From the NCBI GenBank assembly GCA_038257535.1, contig JBBSJE010000033.1, positions 1 through 38,279 of the forward strand: DNA of 38,279 nt. Direction: 5' to 3'. Position numbers and translations under genes: made by a program. Below are positions 15,785 through 23,504 of this stretch, piece after piece (the first letter of the stretch is position 1; every line of letters starts with the position of its first letter). The notes under the pieces were generated by a model. The model searched no databases, was not told where the DNA came from, and saw nothing but the letters and a program-made list of their open reading frames with translations. This DNA is from JAGTJU01 sp038257535. Its GTDB lineage: Bacteria; Myxococcota_A; Polyangia; Fen-1088.

Positions 15785-18103
15785 ATGATGACAACGAAGC
15801 ACAGCGCTTGTTCGCGCAGATGGCTTGTGGCCATGTTGATGGCAACTGCTCCAACAGTGGCGTCGGCGGACAACACCAACTTGCCGCAACACAAAACGGA
15901 CGTTCCGGCACCCAAACCGCTTTCTGATGCCTGGCAACCCGAGGCCGTATACGAGGCTCTGCAACGCGTGGCTGATTGGCAGCTGGCCAATCCCAACGTG
16001 AAGCATGATCCCCGTGGTTGGGTTCAAGGAGCGCTTTACACGGGGCTTTTGGCCTGGGCCGACTTCTCACCCAACCCCCGTTATCGCAACGAAGTGCGGC
16101 GCATCGCCGAAGCCAACGCCTGGAAACTGGGCTCACGACCCTACCACGCGGACGATCACGTGGTGGGGCAACTTTACCTGGGTTTGCACGCGCAGGATGG
16201 CGATCCCAAACAAATTGCCGAAGTGAAAAAGCACTTCGACTGGCTTCTGCAAAACCCTTCGTCAACCACGTTAACCTTCGAGGGGTACAACAAGAGCCTC
16301 ACGCCGCTTGAGCGCTGGAGCTGGTGCGACGCTTTATTCATGGCGCCGGCCACATGGGCCCAGCTTTACGCCGCCACCGGCGAGCAGCGCTACTTGGACT
16401 TCATGACCAAAGAGTGGTGGAGCACCACAGAGTTTCTCTATGACAAGCAAGAACACCTGTTCTTCCGCGATAGCCGGTTTTTTGATCAACGTGAAGCCAA
16501 TGGCCGTAAGGTTTTCTGGAGCCGCGGCAATGGATGGGTTTTTGCGGGTCTTGCGCGCGTGCTGGATCTGTTGCCTCCCGATCATGCGGATCGCCCGCGC
16601 TTTGAGCGCCTGTTTCGCGAAATGGCAGGAGCCCTGCTTGGCGCCCAACAGCCTGATGGTTTGTGGCGCACAGGATTGCTTGATCCCTCGCGCTGGGGGG
16701 AACCAGAAACCAGCGGCAGCGCCTTTTTTGCGTACGGCTTTGCTTGGGGTCTGAACCATAAGCTGCTCGACGCCAAACGTTTCATGCCGGCTTTGCGTCG
16801 CGCCTGGCCCGCTTTGGTGGCCGCGGTTCGCGAAGACGGCCGGGTGGGCTGGGTGCAGCCCATTGGCGACGCGCCACGCGCTTTGACCAAAGAGATGACA
16901 GAGCTTTATGGCGCCGGCGCGTTTTTGTTGGCGGGCGTGGAGTTGCACAAGTTGATGACCAGCCAGCACGCTGTCGCCGCTGTACACGTGGCCAACCCTC
17001 TACCGACCCTGCGCAGGCACGAAACCGTAGAGCTGCGTTGGCAGCAGGTGGCGAAGTTTGCCCGGGGAATAAACGCGGAAACCCTACAAATAGTTGACGC
17101 GCGTACGGGGCAAACGTTACCTACGCAGGCGCTTGACCTTGATGGCAATGGGCGTCCCGAGCAGCTGTTGTTTCAAGTTGACTTGGGTGCGCGGCAATCG
17201 GCGCAACTTTGGCTTCACGCAAAGCCGCTTGCTGCCGCGGCGGCACCAGCTGAGGCGCGCTTGCACGCGCGCGTGGTGCTCGAACGCAAAGACGACTTCG
17301 CTTGGGAAAACGATCGTGTGGCGTTTCGTATGTATGGCCCCGCGCTCGAGCGTTCGGGAGAAATTTCCAGCGGCGTGGATTTGTGGTCGAAGCGCGGGCC
17401 GAACTTGGTGATCGACGCCTGGTACAAAGGCGACGACTATCACAAAGATCACGGCGAAGGCGGCGACTTTTATAAAGTGGGCCCCAGCCGAGGTTGTGGC
17501 GGCACCGGCCTATTGCACGAGGGCACGCTAGGCGTTGCAAAGAATTGGCGCGAGGCCAAGGTTTTGGCGACGGGTCCCATCCGCACCGTATTCCAGCTTC
17601 ATTATGCGTCGTGGGCAGCGCCCCGTGGTTCACAGGTGCAAGAATACAAACAGGTAACGCTTGACCACGGACAAGTGTTTTCTCGCTTTGAGACTTACTT
17701 CAAGGGCGGCTTGCCAGCGGCCACGCATTTTGCAGCAGGGATTGTAAAGCGACCGGAAACGAAAGTTGAAAACGACACCAGCGCTGGCTGGCTTGCAACA
17801 TGGGAACCTGCCGACGCGGGCAACGGTCACATTGGCTGCGCCATCGTTTTGCCAGGCGATGGCGCGAACTCAAGAGAAGTTGACGGGAATTTTCTATTAA
17901 GCAAACCCAGGGGCAAGTCGTGTTCGTTCGTGCACTGGGCGGGCGGCGTTTGGGATAAAGCCGGTAAGGTTCGCACGGCCGCCGAATGGAACGCGGCCGT
18001 GGCAGACTTTGCCCGTCAACGCGCCCAACCGTTGCGCGTGACGCTCACGCGGCCGCAAGCCGCAACCGCTGCGAAGCCGAACAAACAGATCGCTGCCGAT
18101 TGA
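15785..18103 (+). CDS. GH105 unsaturated uronyl hydrolase fused to DUF4861
   Basis: A 772-residue exported protein. An AGGA lies 6-8 bp before the tandem ATG at 15785/15788; the signal peptide ends at VASADN. Residues about 45-400 are a GH105 (alpha/alpha)6 barrel: WLVAML signal, then WVQGALYTGLL, RPYHADDHVVGQLYLGL (Asp124), WSWCDALFMAPATWAQL (Asp182), FWSRGNGWVFAGLARVL, and GTELYGAGAFLLAG-like end. Residues about 415-765 match DUF4861, a domain found in pectin and uronate loci (VAFRMYGPALE, SSGVDLWSKRGPNLV, KDHGEGGDFYKVGPSRGCGG, GPIRTVFQLHYASW, SRFETYF). GH105 frees unsaturated galacturonate or glucuronate from lyase products. The role of DUF4861 is unknown. It closes the operon, 10 bp after the beta-helix gene. 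Confidence 0.9.
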   Translation: MMTTKHSACSRRWLVAMLMATAPTVASADNTNLPQHKTDVPAPKPLSDAWQPEAVYEALQRVADWQLANPNVKHDPRGWVQGALYTGLLAWADFSPNPRYRNEVRRIAEANAWKLGSRPYHADDHVVGQLYLGLHAQDGDPKQIAEVKKHFDWLLQNPSSTTLTFEGYNKSLTPLERWSWCDALFMAPATWAQLYAATGEQRYLDFMTKEWWSTTEFLYDKQEHLFFRDSRFFDQREANGRKVFWSRGNGWVFAGLARVLDLLPPDHADRPRFERLFREMAGALLGAQQPDGLWRTGLLDPSRWGEPETSGSAFFAYGFAWGLNHKLLDAKRFMPALRRAWPALVAAVREDGRVGWVQPIGDAPRALTKEMTELYGAGAFLLAGVELHKLMTSQHAVAAVHVANPLPTLRRHETVELRWQQVAKFARGINAETLQIVDARTGQTLPTQALDLDGNGRPEQLLFQVDLGARQSAQLWLHAKPLAAAAAPAEARLHARVVLERKDDFAWENDRVAFRMYGPALERSGEISSGVDLWSKRGPNLVIDAWYKGDDYHKDHGEGGDFYKVGPSRGCGGTGLLHEGTLGVAKNWREAKVLATGPIRTVFQLHYASWAAPRGSQVQEYKQVTLDHGQVFSRFETYFKGGLPAATHFAAGIVKRPETKVENDTSAGWLATWEPADAGNGHIGCAIVLPGDGANSREVDGNFLLSKPRGKSCSFVHWAGGVWDKAGKVRTAAEWNAAVADFARQRAQPLRVTLTRPQAATAAKPNKQIAAD

Positions 18104-18130
18104 GCCGCCTCGGCGCGAGCGCAAAGGGCG

Positions 18131-18149
18131 CGAAGGCGATCTACCTTCG
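18131..18149. terminator. Weak hairpin between convergent genes
   Basis: CGAAGG (18131-18136) and CCTTCG (18144-18149) can pair with a 7-nt loop in the 63-bp gap after the GH105 gene and before the convergent PilZ gene end. There is no T tract, so this is only a possible termination structure. Confidence 0.2.
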
Positions 18150-18166
18150 ATGAGCGGTATGCATCT

Positions 18167-18922
18167 TCAGGTGCACGGCATCGCCTTGAGCAGATCTGCG
18201 CTTTGTTCTTCCCGCCCCAGCGCCACGGCCAAGGCGCGCAAGTTCCAAGGCTGCGTAACCACGGCGTGGGCATGGCCAGAGGCCAGCGCCAAATGGGGCA
18301 GCGACGCGTGCCTTAGGCCCGAAACCAGTAGCCTTTGTGCCTGCGGATGGTTCTCTTGAAGCCCCTCAAGCAGAGCCACTTTTTGTTCGGGCTCCATATG
18401 CCCATCCACGATCACAAACGCGAAGGTCTGGTCAGGATCTTCAAGCCAATCAGCCGCCTCTTGCGCGCTGGCGGCGCAAACGGCCTCGATGTCCAACGCT
18501 TTCAGATCGCGAACGAAGGCGCGACGGGTGAGCTCGGTTTCGTGCACGACCAAGGCGCGGGTGCGTCCCCGCCCCATTTGACGCTCAAGCGCCTCAACCA
18601 CGGCGTTCTGAATGGCGTCTTCGATTTCAGCCGACACATCATGAAATTTGAGTGCGTATTGCGTTTGCGCTTGTGGCGTCGCGTGCGTGCGCACCACACG
18701 CGCTTCAACTTCCACGGGACCCCGTTCGGGTAAGTGCAGTTTCAGTCGGACAGCGTCGCCCCTGCAAAGCCGCTGCGGGCCTGCCAACAACGCCCCGCTG
18801 ACGGACAGATTCTCGCAAGCGTAAAGGCCCATCCAACGGCCCGTAGCCACCACGGTGGCTGTTGCCACCACCGCCCCTCGGGGTTGCTGCCTTCGATCTG
18901 AACCACCACCAGATGCACCCAT
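18167..18922 (-). CDS. PilZ domain fused to degenerate receiver
   Basis: A 251-residue cytoplasmic protein. The ATG at 18922 has a perfect AAAGGAGG spaced correctly; the frame continues upstream to 18991 with no such signal. The N-terminal half (about 10-105) is a PilZ-like domain: RRQQPRGAVVATA, then CENLSVSGALL, and LKLHLPERGPVEVEARVV. The RxxxR and (D/N)xSxxG motifs of c-di-GMP binding are partly kept (RRQQPR, NLSVSG). The C-terminal half resembles a receiver: ALVVHETELTRRAF in place of the usual acidic pair, VIVDGHM with the phospho-acceptor Asp retained, and TQPW where TKPW is normal. The acidic pair and Lys are lost, so phosphorylation is unlikely. It could transmit c-di-GMP to motility or surface functions; the partner is unknown. 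It stands alone between the polysaccharide operon and cydB. Confidence 0.83.
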   Translation of the reverse strand: MGASGGGSDRRQQPRGAVVATATVVATGRWMGLYACENLSVSGALLAGPQRLCRGDAVRLKLHLPERGPVEVEARVVRTHATPQAQTQYALKFHDVSAEIEDAIQNAVVEALERQMGRGRTRALVVHETELTRRAFVRDLKALDIEAVCAASAQEAADWLEDPDQTFAFVIVDGHMEPEQKVALLEGLQENHPQAQRLLVSGLRHASLPHLALASGHAHAVVTQPWNLRALAVALGREEQSADLLKAMPCT

Positions 18923-19070
18923 GGAACCTCCTTTGAACTGCCTTTGAGGTGAAGTTTTAATTGTAAGATGGAATCCGATTTTTATCACCAATCATTTAGT
19001 GGCCGCGGCAATTCGGGGGCAACTAACGCGTCGCGTCGCGTTGCGCAGCGGACAAAGTTTCGAGGCCGAG

Positions 19071-19086
19071 GGGGCCGATCTTCGGC
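19071..19086 (-). terminator. Hairpin after cydB
   Basis: Just after the cydB stop the minus strand reads GGCCGAAGATCGGCC, a perfect 6-bp stem with a 3-nt loop, followed by a GC-rich stretch without a T run. It may mark the end of the cyd operon transcript but is weak as an intrinsic terminator. Confidence 0.3.
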
Positions 19087-19088
19087 CG

Positions 19089-20111
19089 TTAGTTTGGCCG
19101 CGAAGTCGACTTGGTTTGGCCTTTGAAAATTCGCATCAACCAAAGCAAGCACGGAAGCAGCAACACCGCGCCGGCCATCACGGTGGGCAGAATCCACTGC
19201 AGCACGATCTTAGGGGCCGCCGCTTGCGCCAAACTTAAGCCGGGCGCCACGATGAAAGGGTATTGCGCCAGCCCCCACCCCAACACAATGCCCAACACCT
19301 GAGCAACGGCCAGCCGGCGCGCCCACACGTAGCGGCGCGTGTATAGCGACGCCAAGGCGGCCACAGCCAGCACAGCCACCACAACCTGCATGGCGTGCGA
19401 CCACCACGCGCCCAACAGCGCTTCCTCGAATTGTGGGCTTTCAATGCGCGCGCCCAATAGCACCGCCAATGACAAAGCCCCTAACCCAATGCCGCTGATT
19501 AGCGCGCGCTGTCGAAAATCGTTCGCGAGATCTGAGCCTTGTGCTTCGATGGCCAGATACACGGCGGCCAAAAACGCGAACACCGCCACCACGAAGGCGC
19601 CGGCCACAAGCGCAAACGGGCTTTGCCACGCGTCTGATGCGGCCAGCGCTTCGCCTTGCGGTGACAAGGGTACCTGGCCCCCGCTGACCGCCGCCAATGT
19701 TGTGCCCAAAAAGAATGGCGTGATGATGCTGGCAATCGCAAATACGCGCCCCCAACGCAGCGACGCGGCTTCGCTGCCCTGGCCATATTGGCGAAACACG
19801 AATCCACCTCCGCGCAACACAATGCCCAACAACACGAACGACAACGGGGCGTGAAGGGAAATGCTGATAGCAGCAAAGGCGGGAGGAAACGCAGAAAACA
19901 GCACCACCACCACGAAGATGAGCCACACGTGGTTGGCTTCCCAAACGGGCGCCAGCGCTTGCTCTATCAAACGCCGTTGCGCCTTGGCGCGTGGCCCCGT
20001 GGCAAAAAGATCCCAAACGCCGCCGCCAAAATCCGCGCCACCCGTGACGGCGTAGATCGCCAACGCCAACAACATCACGCCCCCCAGCCAATCGTGCAGC
20101 TCAAGCCCCAT
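19089..20111 (-). CDS. cydB: Cytochrome bd oxidase subunit II
   Basis: A 340-residue polytopic membrane protein of CydB family length. It has the usual start (LHDWLGGVMLLALAIYAVTGGADFGGGVWD), the conserved APVWEANHVWLIFVVVV, and several long hydrophobic segments including FPPAFAAISISLHAPLSFVLL and the last membrane helices with IVAPGLSL. CydB is the structural partner of the haem-binding CydA in quinol oxidase, acting in the inner membrane. It begins 11 bp inside the cydA gene end. No small CydX gene was seen after it. Confidence 0.93.
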   Translation of the reverse strand: MGLELHDWLGGVMLLALAIYAVTGGADFGGGVWDLFATGPRAKAQRRLIEQALAPVWEANHVWLIFVVVVLFSAFPPAFAAISISLHAPLSFVLLGIVLRGGGFVFRQYGQGSEAASLRWGRVFAIASIITPFFLGTTLAAVSGGQVPLSPQGEALAASDAWQSPFALVAGAFVVAVFAFLAAVYLAIEAQGSDLANDFRQRALISGIGLGALSLAVLLGARIESPQFEEALLGAWWSHAMQVVVAVLAVAALASLYTRRYVWARRLAVAQVLGIVLGWGLAQYPFIVAPGLSLAQAAAPKIVLQWILPTVMAGAVLLLPCLLWLMRIFKGQTKSTSRPN

Positions 20112-21375
20112 GCGCGCTTTCCGTCATTGTTTGCCGCACATGCCGGCGCAACACGGCTGCAACGGTGATGCCCAAGATCACGTACACCAAGGCGAAAGCA
20201 AGCATGCGCAAGCCCAAACCATGAACAGGCGTTACAGATTTGGCCGTGCGAAGCACGTTGTAGATCACCCAAGGCTGCCGACCCAACTCAGTAACCATCC
20301 ACCCAGTTTCCAGCGCAACGAAGCCCAGCGGCGAAGCCAACACAACCGCTTTTAAGAACAGCGGTTGCGATGACCAGGGTTGGCGTTTCCATAAAACAAA
20401 CAAAGCCCAAAAAGCGTGAAGAGCCAGCAAACTGCCCGTGGCCACCATGGCCAAGAAACAAAAGCGCACAGCGGGGTGCGGGCGGTCCGCGGGCGCAAAC
20501 GCTTCAAGCCCCACCACAGTGGCGTTGAAGTCGCTAAACGCCATGAACGACAGCCCGCCCGGAATCTTCAGCGGCCCCAAGCTCAAAGGCGCCCCCGCCT
20601 GCGTGGTTTGTAAACCCTCCAAGGCCGCCAATTTCGCAGGCTGAAACCGCGCCACTTGTTGACCTGCAAAATGCCCAACCAACGGTTGCGCCAGCGCGCA
20701 GGGCACCGTCATCAAGAGCGCCAGCGTCAGCGCGTGGCGATGCAATTTGTTGTGCGGGTTGCGCAGCAGCCCGTAAGCATGAATTCCCGCCACGGCGAGC
20801 CCAGTGGCCATATACGCCGCTAGCACGGTGTGCGGGATCTCGTGCAAGGCATAAGGGGTTTTCAGCGCGGCCAGCGGATCAATCGCTTCCAAAGCGCCGT
20901 CCTTCATTACAAAGCCGGCCGGTGCATTCATCCAAGCGTTTACAAACGTCACAAAGATTGCTGACGCCACGCCACTGGCAGCCACAACCAAGCCCGCGGC
21001 CACATGCAGCCAGGGTTTTACGCGATCCCAGCCATAGAGGTAGATGCCCAAAAAAATGGCTTCAGTGAAAAACGCGAAGCCTTCGAGCGAAAACGGCAGG
21101 CCCACCAGGGCGCCCGCATGCTTCATGAATCCGGGAAACAACAGCCCCAATTCAAAAGACAGCACGGTGCCCGACACGGCGCCCACCGCAAACAGCACGG
21201 CGGTTCCCTTGGCCCAGCGTTTGGCAAGGTCTAGGTAGACATTGTCGCCCGTACGCCGCCACTGCACTTCAGCCAACACCATCAGCAAAGGCATTGCGAT
21301 GCCCACCGAAGCAAAGATGATGTGGAACGCCAATGACATTCCCATCTGAGCGCGGGCAAGCAGAGCTGATTCCAC
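20101..21375 (-). CDS. cydA: Cytochrome bd oxidase subunit I (short Q-loop type)
   Basis: About 424 residues from the GTG at 21375. This start puts the haem ligand His of LARAQMGMSLAFHIIF at residue 18, near its known place at 19. The frame extends to 21459, but that part covers a perfect 11-bp hairpin and the region after yceI; a GTG at 21399 is another option. Conserved features: GLPFSLEGFAFFTEAIFLGIYLYGWD, the quinol-site region GHFAGQQVARFQPAKLAALEG, and ETGWMVTELGRQPWVIYNVL. The Q-loop is short, as in cyanide-insensitive and alternative bd oxidases. It oxidises quinol and reduces oxygen to water without pumping protons; it works at low oxygen. It is followed by cydB. Confidence 0.92.
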   Translation of the reverse strand: MESALLARAQMGMSLAFHIIFASVGIAMPLLMVLAEVQWRRTGDNVYLDLAKRWAKGTAVLFAVGAVSGTVLSFELGLLFPGFMKHAGALVGLPFSLEGFAFFTEAIFLGIYLYGWDRVKPWLHVAAGLVVAASGVASAIFVTFVNAWMNAPAGFVMKDGALEAIDPLAALKTPYALHEIPHTVLAAYMATGLAVAGIHAYGLLRNPHNKLHRHALTLALLMTVPCALAQPLVGHFAGQQVARFQPAKLAALEGLQTTQAGAPLSLGPLKIPGGLSFMAFSDFNATVVGLEAFAPADRPHPAVRFCFLAMVATGSLLALHAFWALFVLWKRQPWSSQPLFLKAVVLASPLGFVALETGWMVTELGRQPWVIYNVLRTAKSVTPVHGLGLRMLAFALVYVILGITVAAVLRRHVRQTMTESAHGA

Positions 21376-21425
21376 CGCCGCGTGGTTTAGCGCCGCCACC
21401 TGGGCAGCGCCAGCCTTCGAAACAG

Positions 21426-21450
21426 CAACGCCCCGATGGTCGGGGCGTTG
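21426..21450 (-). terminator. Perfect 11-bp hairpin between yceI and cydA
   Basis: CAACGCCCCGA (21426-21436) pairs perfectly with TCGGGGCGTTG (21440-21450) around a 3-nt loop, 25 bp after the yceI stop. The T tract is short, so it could be a terminator for yceI or an attenuator of readthrough into cydA. It also argues that the cydA start lies after it. Confidence 0.55.
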
Positions 21451-21474
21451 CTGCGACAAAGCGGTTTATGTGAC

Positions 21475-22119
21475 CTACTTGGCGGCTTTGGCCGGTGGGG
21501 TCTCAGTGGCCGCCGCCGATGCCGTGGGCTTTTCAAGCAATTCGGCGTCTATCTGCAGCTTCACTTCGTCGCCCACCAGCACCCCGCCGGCTTCAAGCGC
21601 TTTGTTCCAGTTCAAACCAAAATCTTTGCGGTTCACCTTGCCCATGGCGCTAACGCCACGAACGTTCGTGCCCCAAGGGTTCTTAACGGCCGCCGAGGGC
21701 CCAATCACATCCAAGGTGATGGGTTTGGTCACCCCACGCATGGTCAAGTCCCCGGCCACCTTGTACGTGCCTTTGCCGACCTTTTTGATCGAGGTGGACT
21801 TGAAAGTGATTTTTGGATGCTTGGCAGCGTCGAAAAAGTCGGGACTCTTCAAATGCTCGTCACGCTTGGCGTCGCGAGTGTTGATAGAGCTGGTATCGAT
21901 GGTCACCTCAACGCTCGACTTGGTGAGATCTTTTTCGTCCAGGTTCACGGTGCCAGACACCTTCTCGAAGGTGCCCTTTACGTCGGTCACCATCATGTGG
22001 CGAACCGAAAACTGCGCTGTGCTGTGGGATGGATCAATTGTCCATTCTCCGGCTTGCGCTGAAGCCGCCATGCCCACGTATGACATCGCAATCATTGATG
22101 TTAATGCAAACAATTTCAT
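21475..22119 (-). CDS. YceI-family periplasmic protein
   Basis: A 214-residue protein with a signal peptide (MKLFALTSMIAMSYVGMAAS, cut after AQA). The ATG at 22119 has GGAGG a few bases upstream; the frame to 22200 has no such signal. The mature protein shows the lipocalin-like YceI fold: WTIDPSHSTAQFSVRHMMV, TVNLDEKDLTKSSVEVTIDT, FDAAKHPKITFKST, and AGDLTMRGVTKPITLDV. YceI proteins bind isoprenoid quinones or other hydrophobic ligands in the periplasm and respond to stress. It lies upstream of cydAB on the same strand, which may be meaningful because both concern quinones. The C-terminal tail is Ala/Pro-rich. Confidence 0.9.
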   Translation of the reverse strand: MKLFALTSMIAMSYVGMAASAQAGEWTIDPSHSTAQFSVRHMMVTDVKGTFEKVSGTVNLDEKDLTKSSVEVTIDTSSINTRDAKRDEHLKSPDFFDAAKHPKITFKSTSIKKVGKGTYKVAGDLTMRGVTKPITLDVIGPSAAVKNPWGTNVRGVSAMGKVNRKDFGLNWNKALEAGGVLVGDEVKLQIDAELLEKPTASAAATETPPAKAAK

Positions 22120-22189
22120 TGTATTCCTCCAATGCCCCCTGCAGCCAACACTATTTAGATGTCGGCCACCTGCCCCCCGTTTCAAAAAT

Positions 22190-23425
22190 CTATGGCGCAA
22201 GCAAAGTCTGTCGGTGCCGCTTGGCCGCGCGACGGCTCATATAAGCTACCACCGCACGTTCCAACAACAACGCGGCTTTCGCGGTGGTAAAACGCCTTGA
22301 CAGCCGCGTGGCTTCGGCCGCCCGCAGCTGCATGGCCTGCACCAAATCTTGTGCAAACGCTGGGTCGTTGACGTACAGATTCACTTCGTCGTACACCCCG
22401 TGCGACAGCGGCGTGAAGTTTGCCGACCCAATGTCGCAAATGCGTTCATCAATCACAATGGCCTTGGCGTGCACCATTTGCGGATGCACAAAAATTTGCA
22501 GCCGATCCGATTGCGCATGCGCAAATAGTTTGTTGCAAGTGGCGCGGTTGATATGCCCCATTACATCAGCGCGCGCCGACGTAATAAGCGACACCGACAC
22601 ACCGCGATTCACAGCCGCCAGCAAGGCCTCGGTAAATCGCGCGTCACCCAAATACGCCATCGCAATGTGCAAGGACGATGTGGCCGCGTTGATCAGCGCC
22701 AGCCGCTGTTCAAGCATGGGGCAATGATGAAGGCCGTGCGTGCCACGGCTGTGTGCCAGAAAATCGAGCGGGCGGGCGGGGTCAAACGCAGCCTGCGCGG
22801 CCAAACGTTGCCGCAGCCGCTGCACTACGGGGGCGCCCTGCAGTTCAACCATGAAGTCGACCCAGCGATGGCGGTGATCGTCGCCAATGCCCATGCCTCC
22901 CAACATCAATGCTTGATCATCAAACACCCACACCTTGGCGTGATCGAAGCGCTTGCGCGCATGCTCAACCTGCACATTGGGATGCGACAACAGGGCGATT
23001 GCCTCGACAGAAGGCCTTTGCGCCAATGATCCGCGGACAGAGTAAGCGCGATCCAGAACCCATGTTTGCAAGCGCTGGTCAAAGCCTATGCGTTTGTGAA
23101 ACAGACTCTGTCGGGTGCCACCGTGATACTCGTAGCTCGCGGCCACGCGGTCTTTGTAGACCGAAACTTTGACGCCACGTTCGGCCGCGGCCAGCAGCGC
23201 CCGCGCCACCGCGCGACCTGTATCATCGTCCCGCCATACGAACGCGCGCACCTCGATCGTATGCTGCGCGGCCGCGATGTGAGCGAAAATGCGGGTGTAG
23301 GCTTCCGTCCCGTCGGCGTAGATGGTGGGCTTCCGGTAAGCGTTTGCGGCATGACCAGCCGCGTCGAGCGGCGGGGTGGGCTCGCTGGGCAACGAGTTGG
23401 AAACAGGTTGATGTTGCGTACTCAA
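22190..23425 (-). CDS. Phospholipase D-family cardiolipin synthase-like protein
   Basis: A 411-residue protein with two HKD motifs: FDHAKVWVFDDQALMLGG (first, HxKx4D) and MVHAKAIVIDERICDIGSAN (second). The two-domain layout and the ANFTPLSHGVYDEVNLYV tail resemble the ClsA/ClsB phospholipase D superfamily, which join phosphatidyl groups to form cardiolipin. There is no clear N-terminal transmembrane helix in the sequence, so it is more like ClsB than ClsA. The ATG at 23425 is the first in frame. It is divergently placed from a CDP-alcohol phosphatidyltransferase gene, suggesting a phospholipid-synthesis neighbourhood. The 3' part lies 70 bp before yceI. Confidence 0.85.
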   Translation of the reverse strand: MSTQHQPVSNSLPSEPTPPLDAAGHAANAYRKPTIYADGTEAYTRIFAHIAAAQHTIEVRAFVWRDDDTGRAVARALLAAAERGVKVSVYKDRVAASYEYHGGTRQSLFHKRIGFDQRLQTWVLDRAYSVRGSLAQRPSVEAIALLSHPNVQVEHARKRFDHAKVWVFDDQALMLGGMGIGDDHRHRWVDFMVELQGAPVVQRLRQRLAAQAAFDPARPLDFLAHSRGTHGLHHCPMLEQRLALINAATSSLHIAMAYLGDARFTEALLAAVNRGVSVSLITSARADVMGHINRATCNKLFAHAQSDRLQIFVHPQMVHAKAIVIDERICDIGSANFTPLSHGVYDEVNLYVNDPAFAQDLVQAMQLRAAEATRLSRRFTTAKAALLLERAVVAYMSRRAAKRHRQTLLAP

Positions 23426-23452
23426 AGGTGGCCTAATCCCTCATGCCGGGGG

Positions 23453-23501
23453 GCTTTGATTACCGCATCTCGACAGGGCAAGCAATTGCCGGTATCAAAG
23501 C
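23453..23501 (+). promoter_or_regulatory. Bulged inverted repeat before pssA-like gene
   Basis: GCTTTGATTACCG (23453-23465) and CGGTATCAAAGC (23490-23501) form 12-bp arms with one bulged T around a 24-nt loop, ending three bases before the GTG start. In RNA the hairpin would cover the ribosome-binding region; as DNA it may be a divergent operator. The function is not known. Confidence 0.4.
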
Positions 23502-23504
23502 CGG

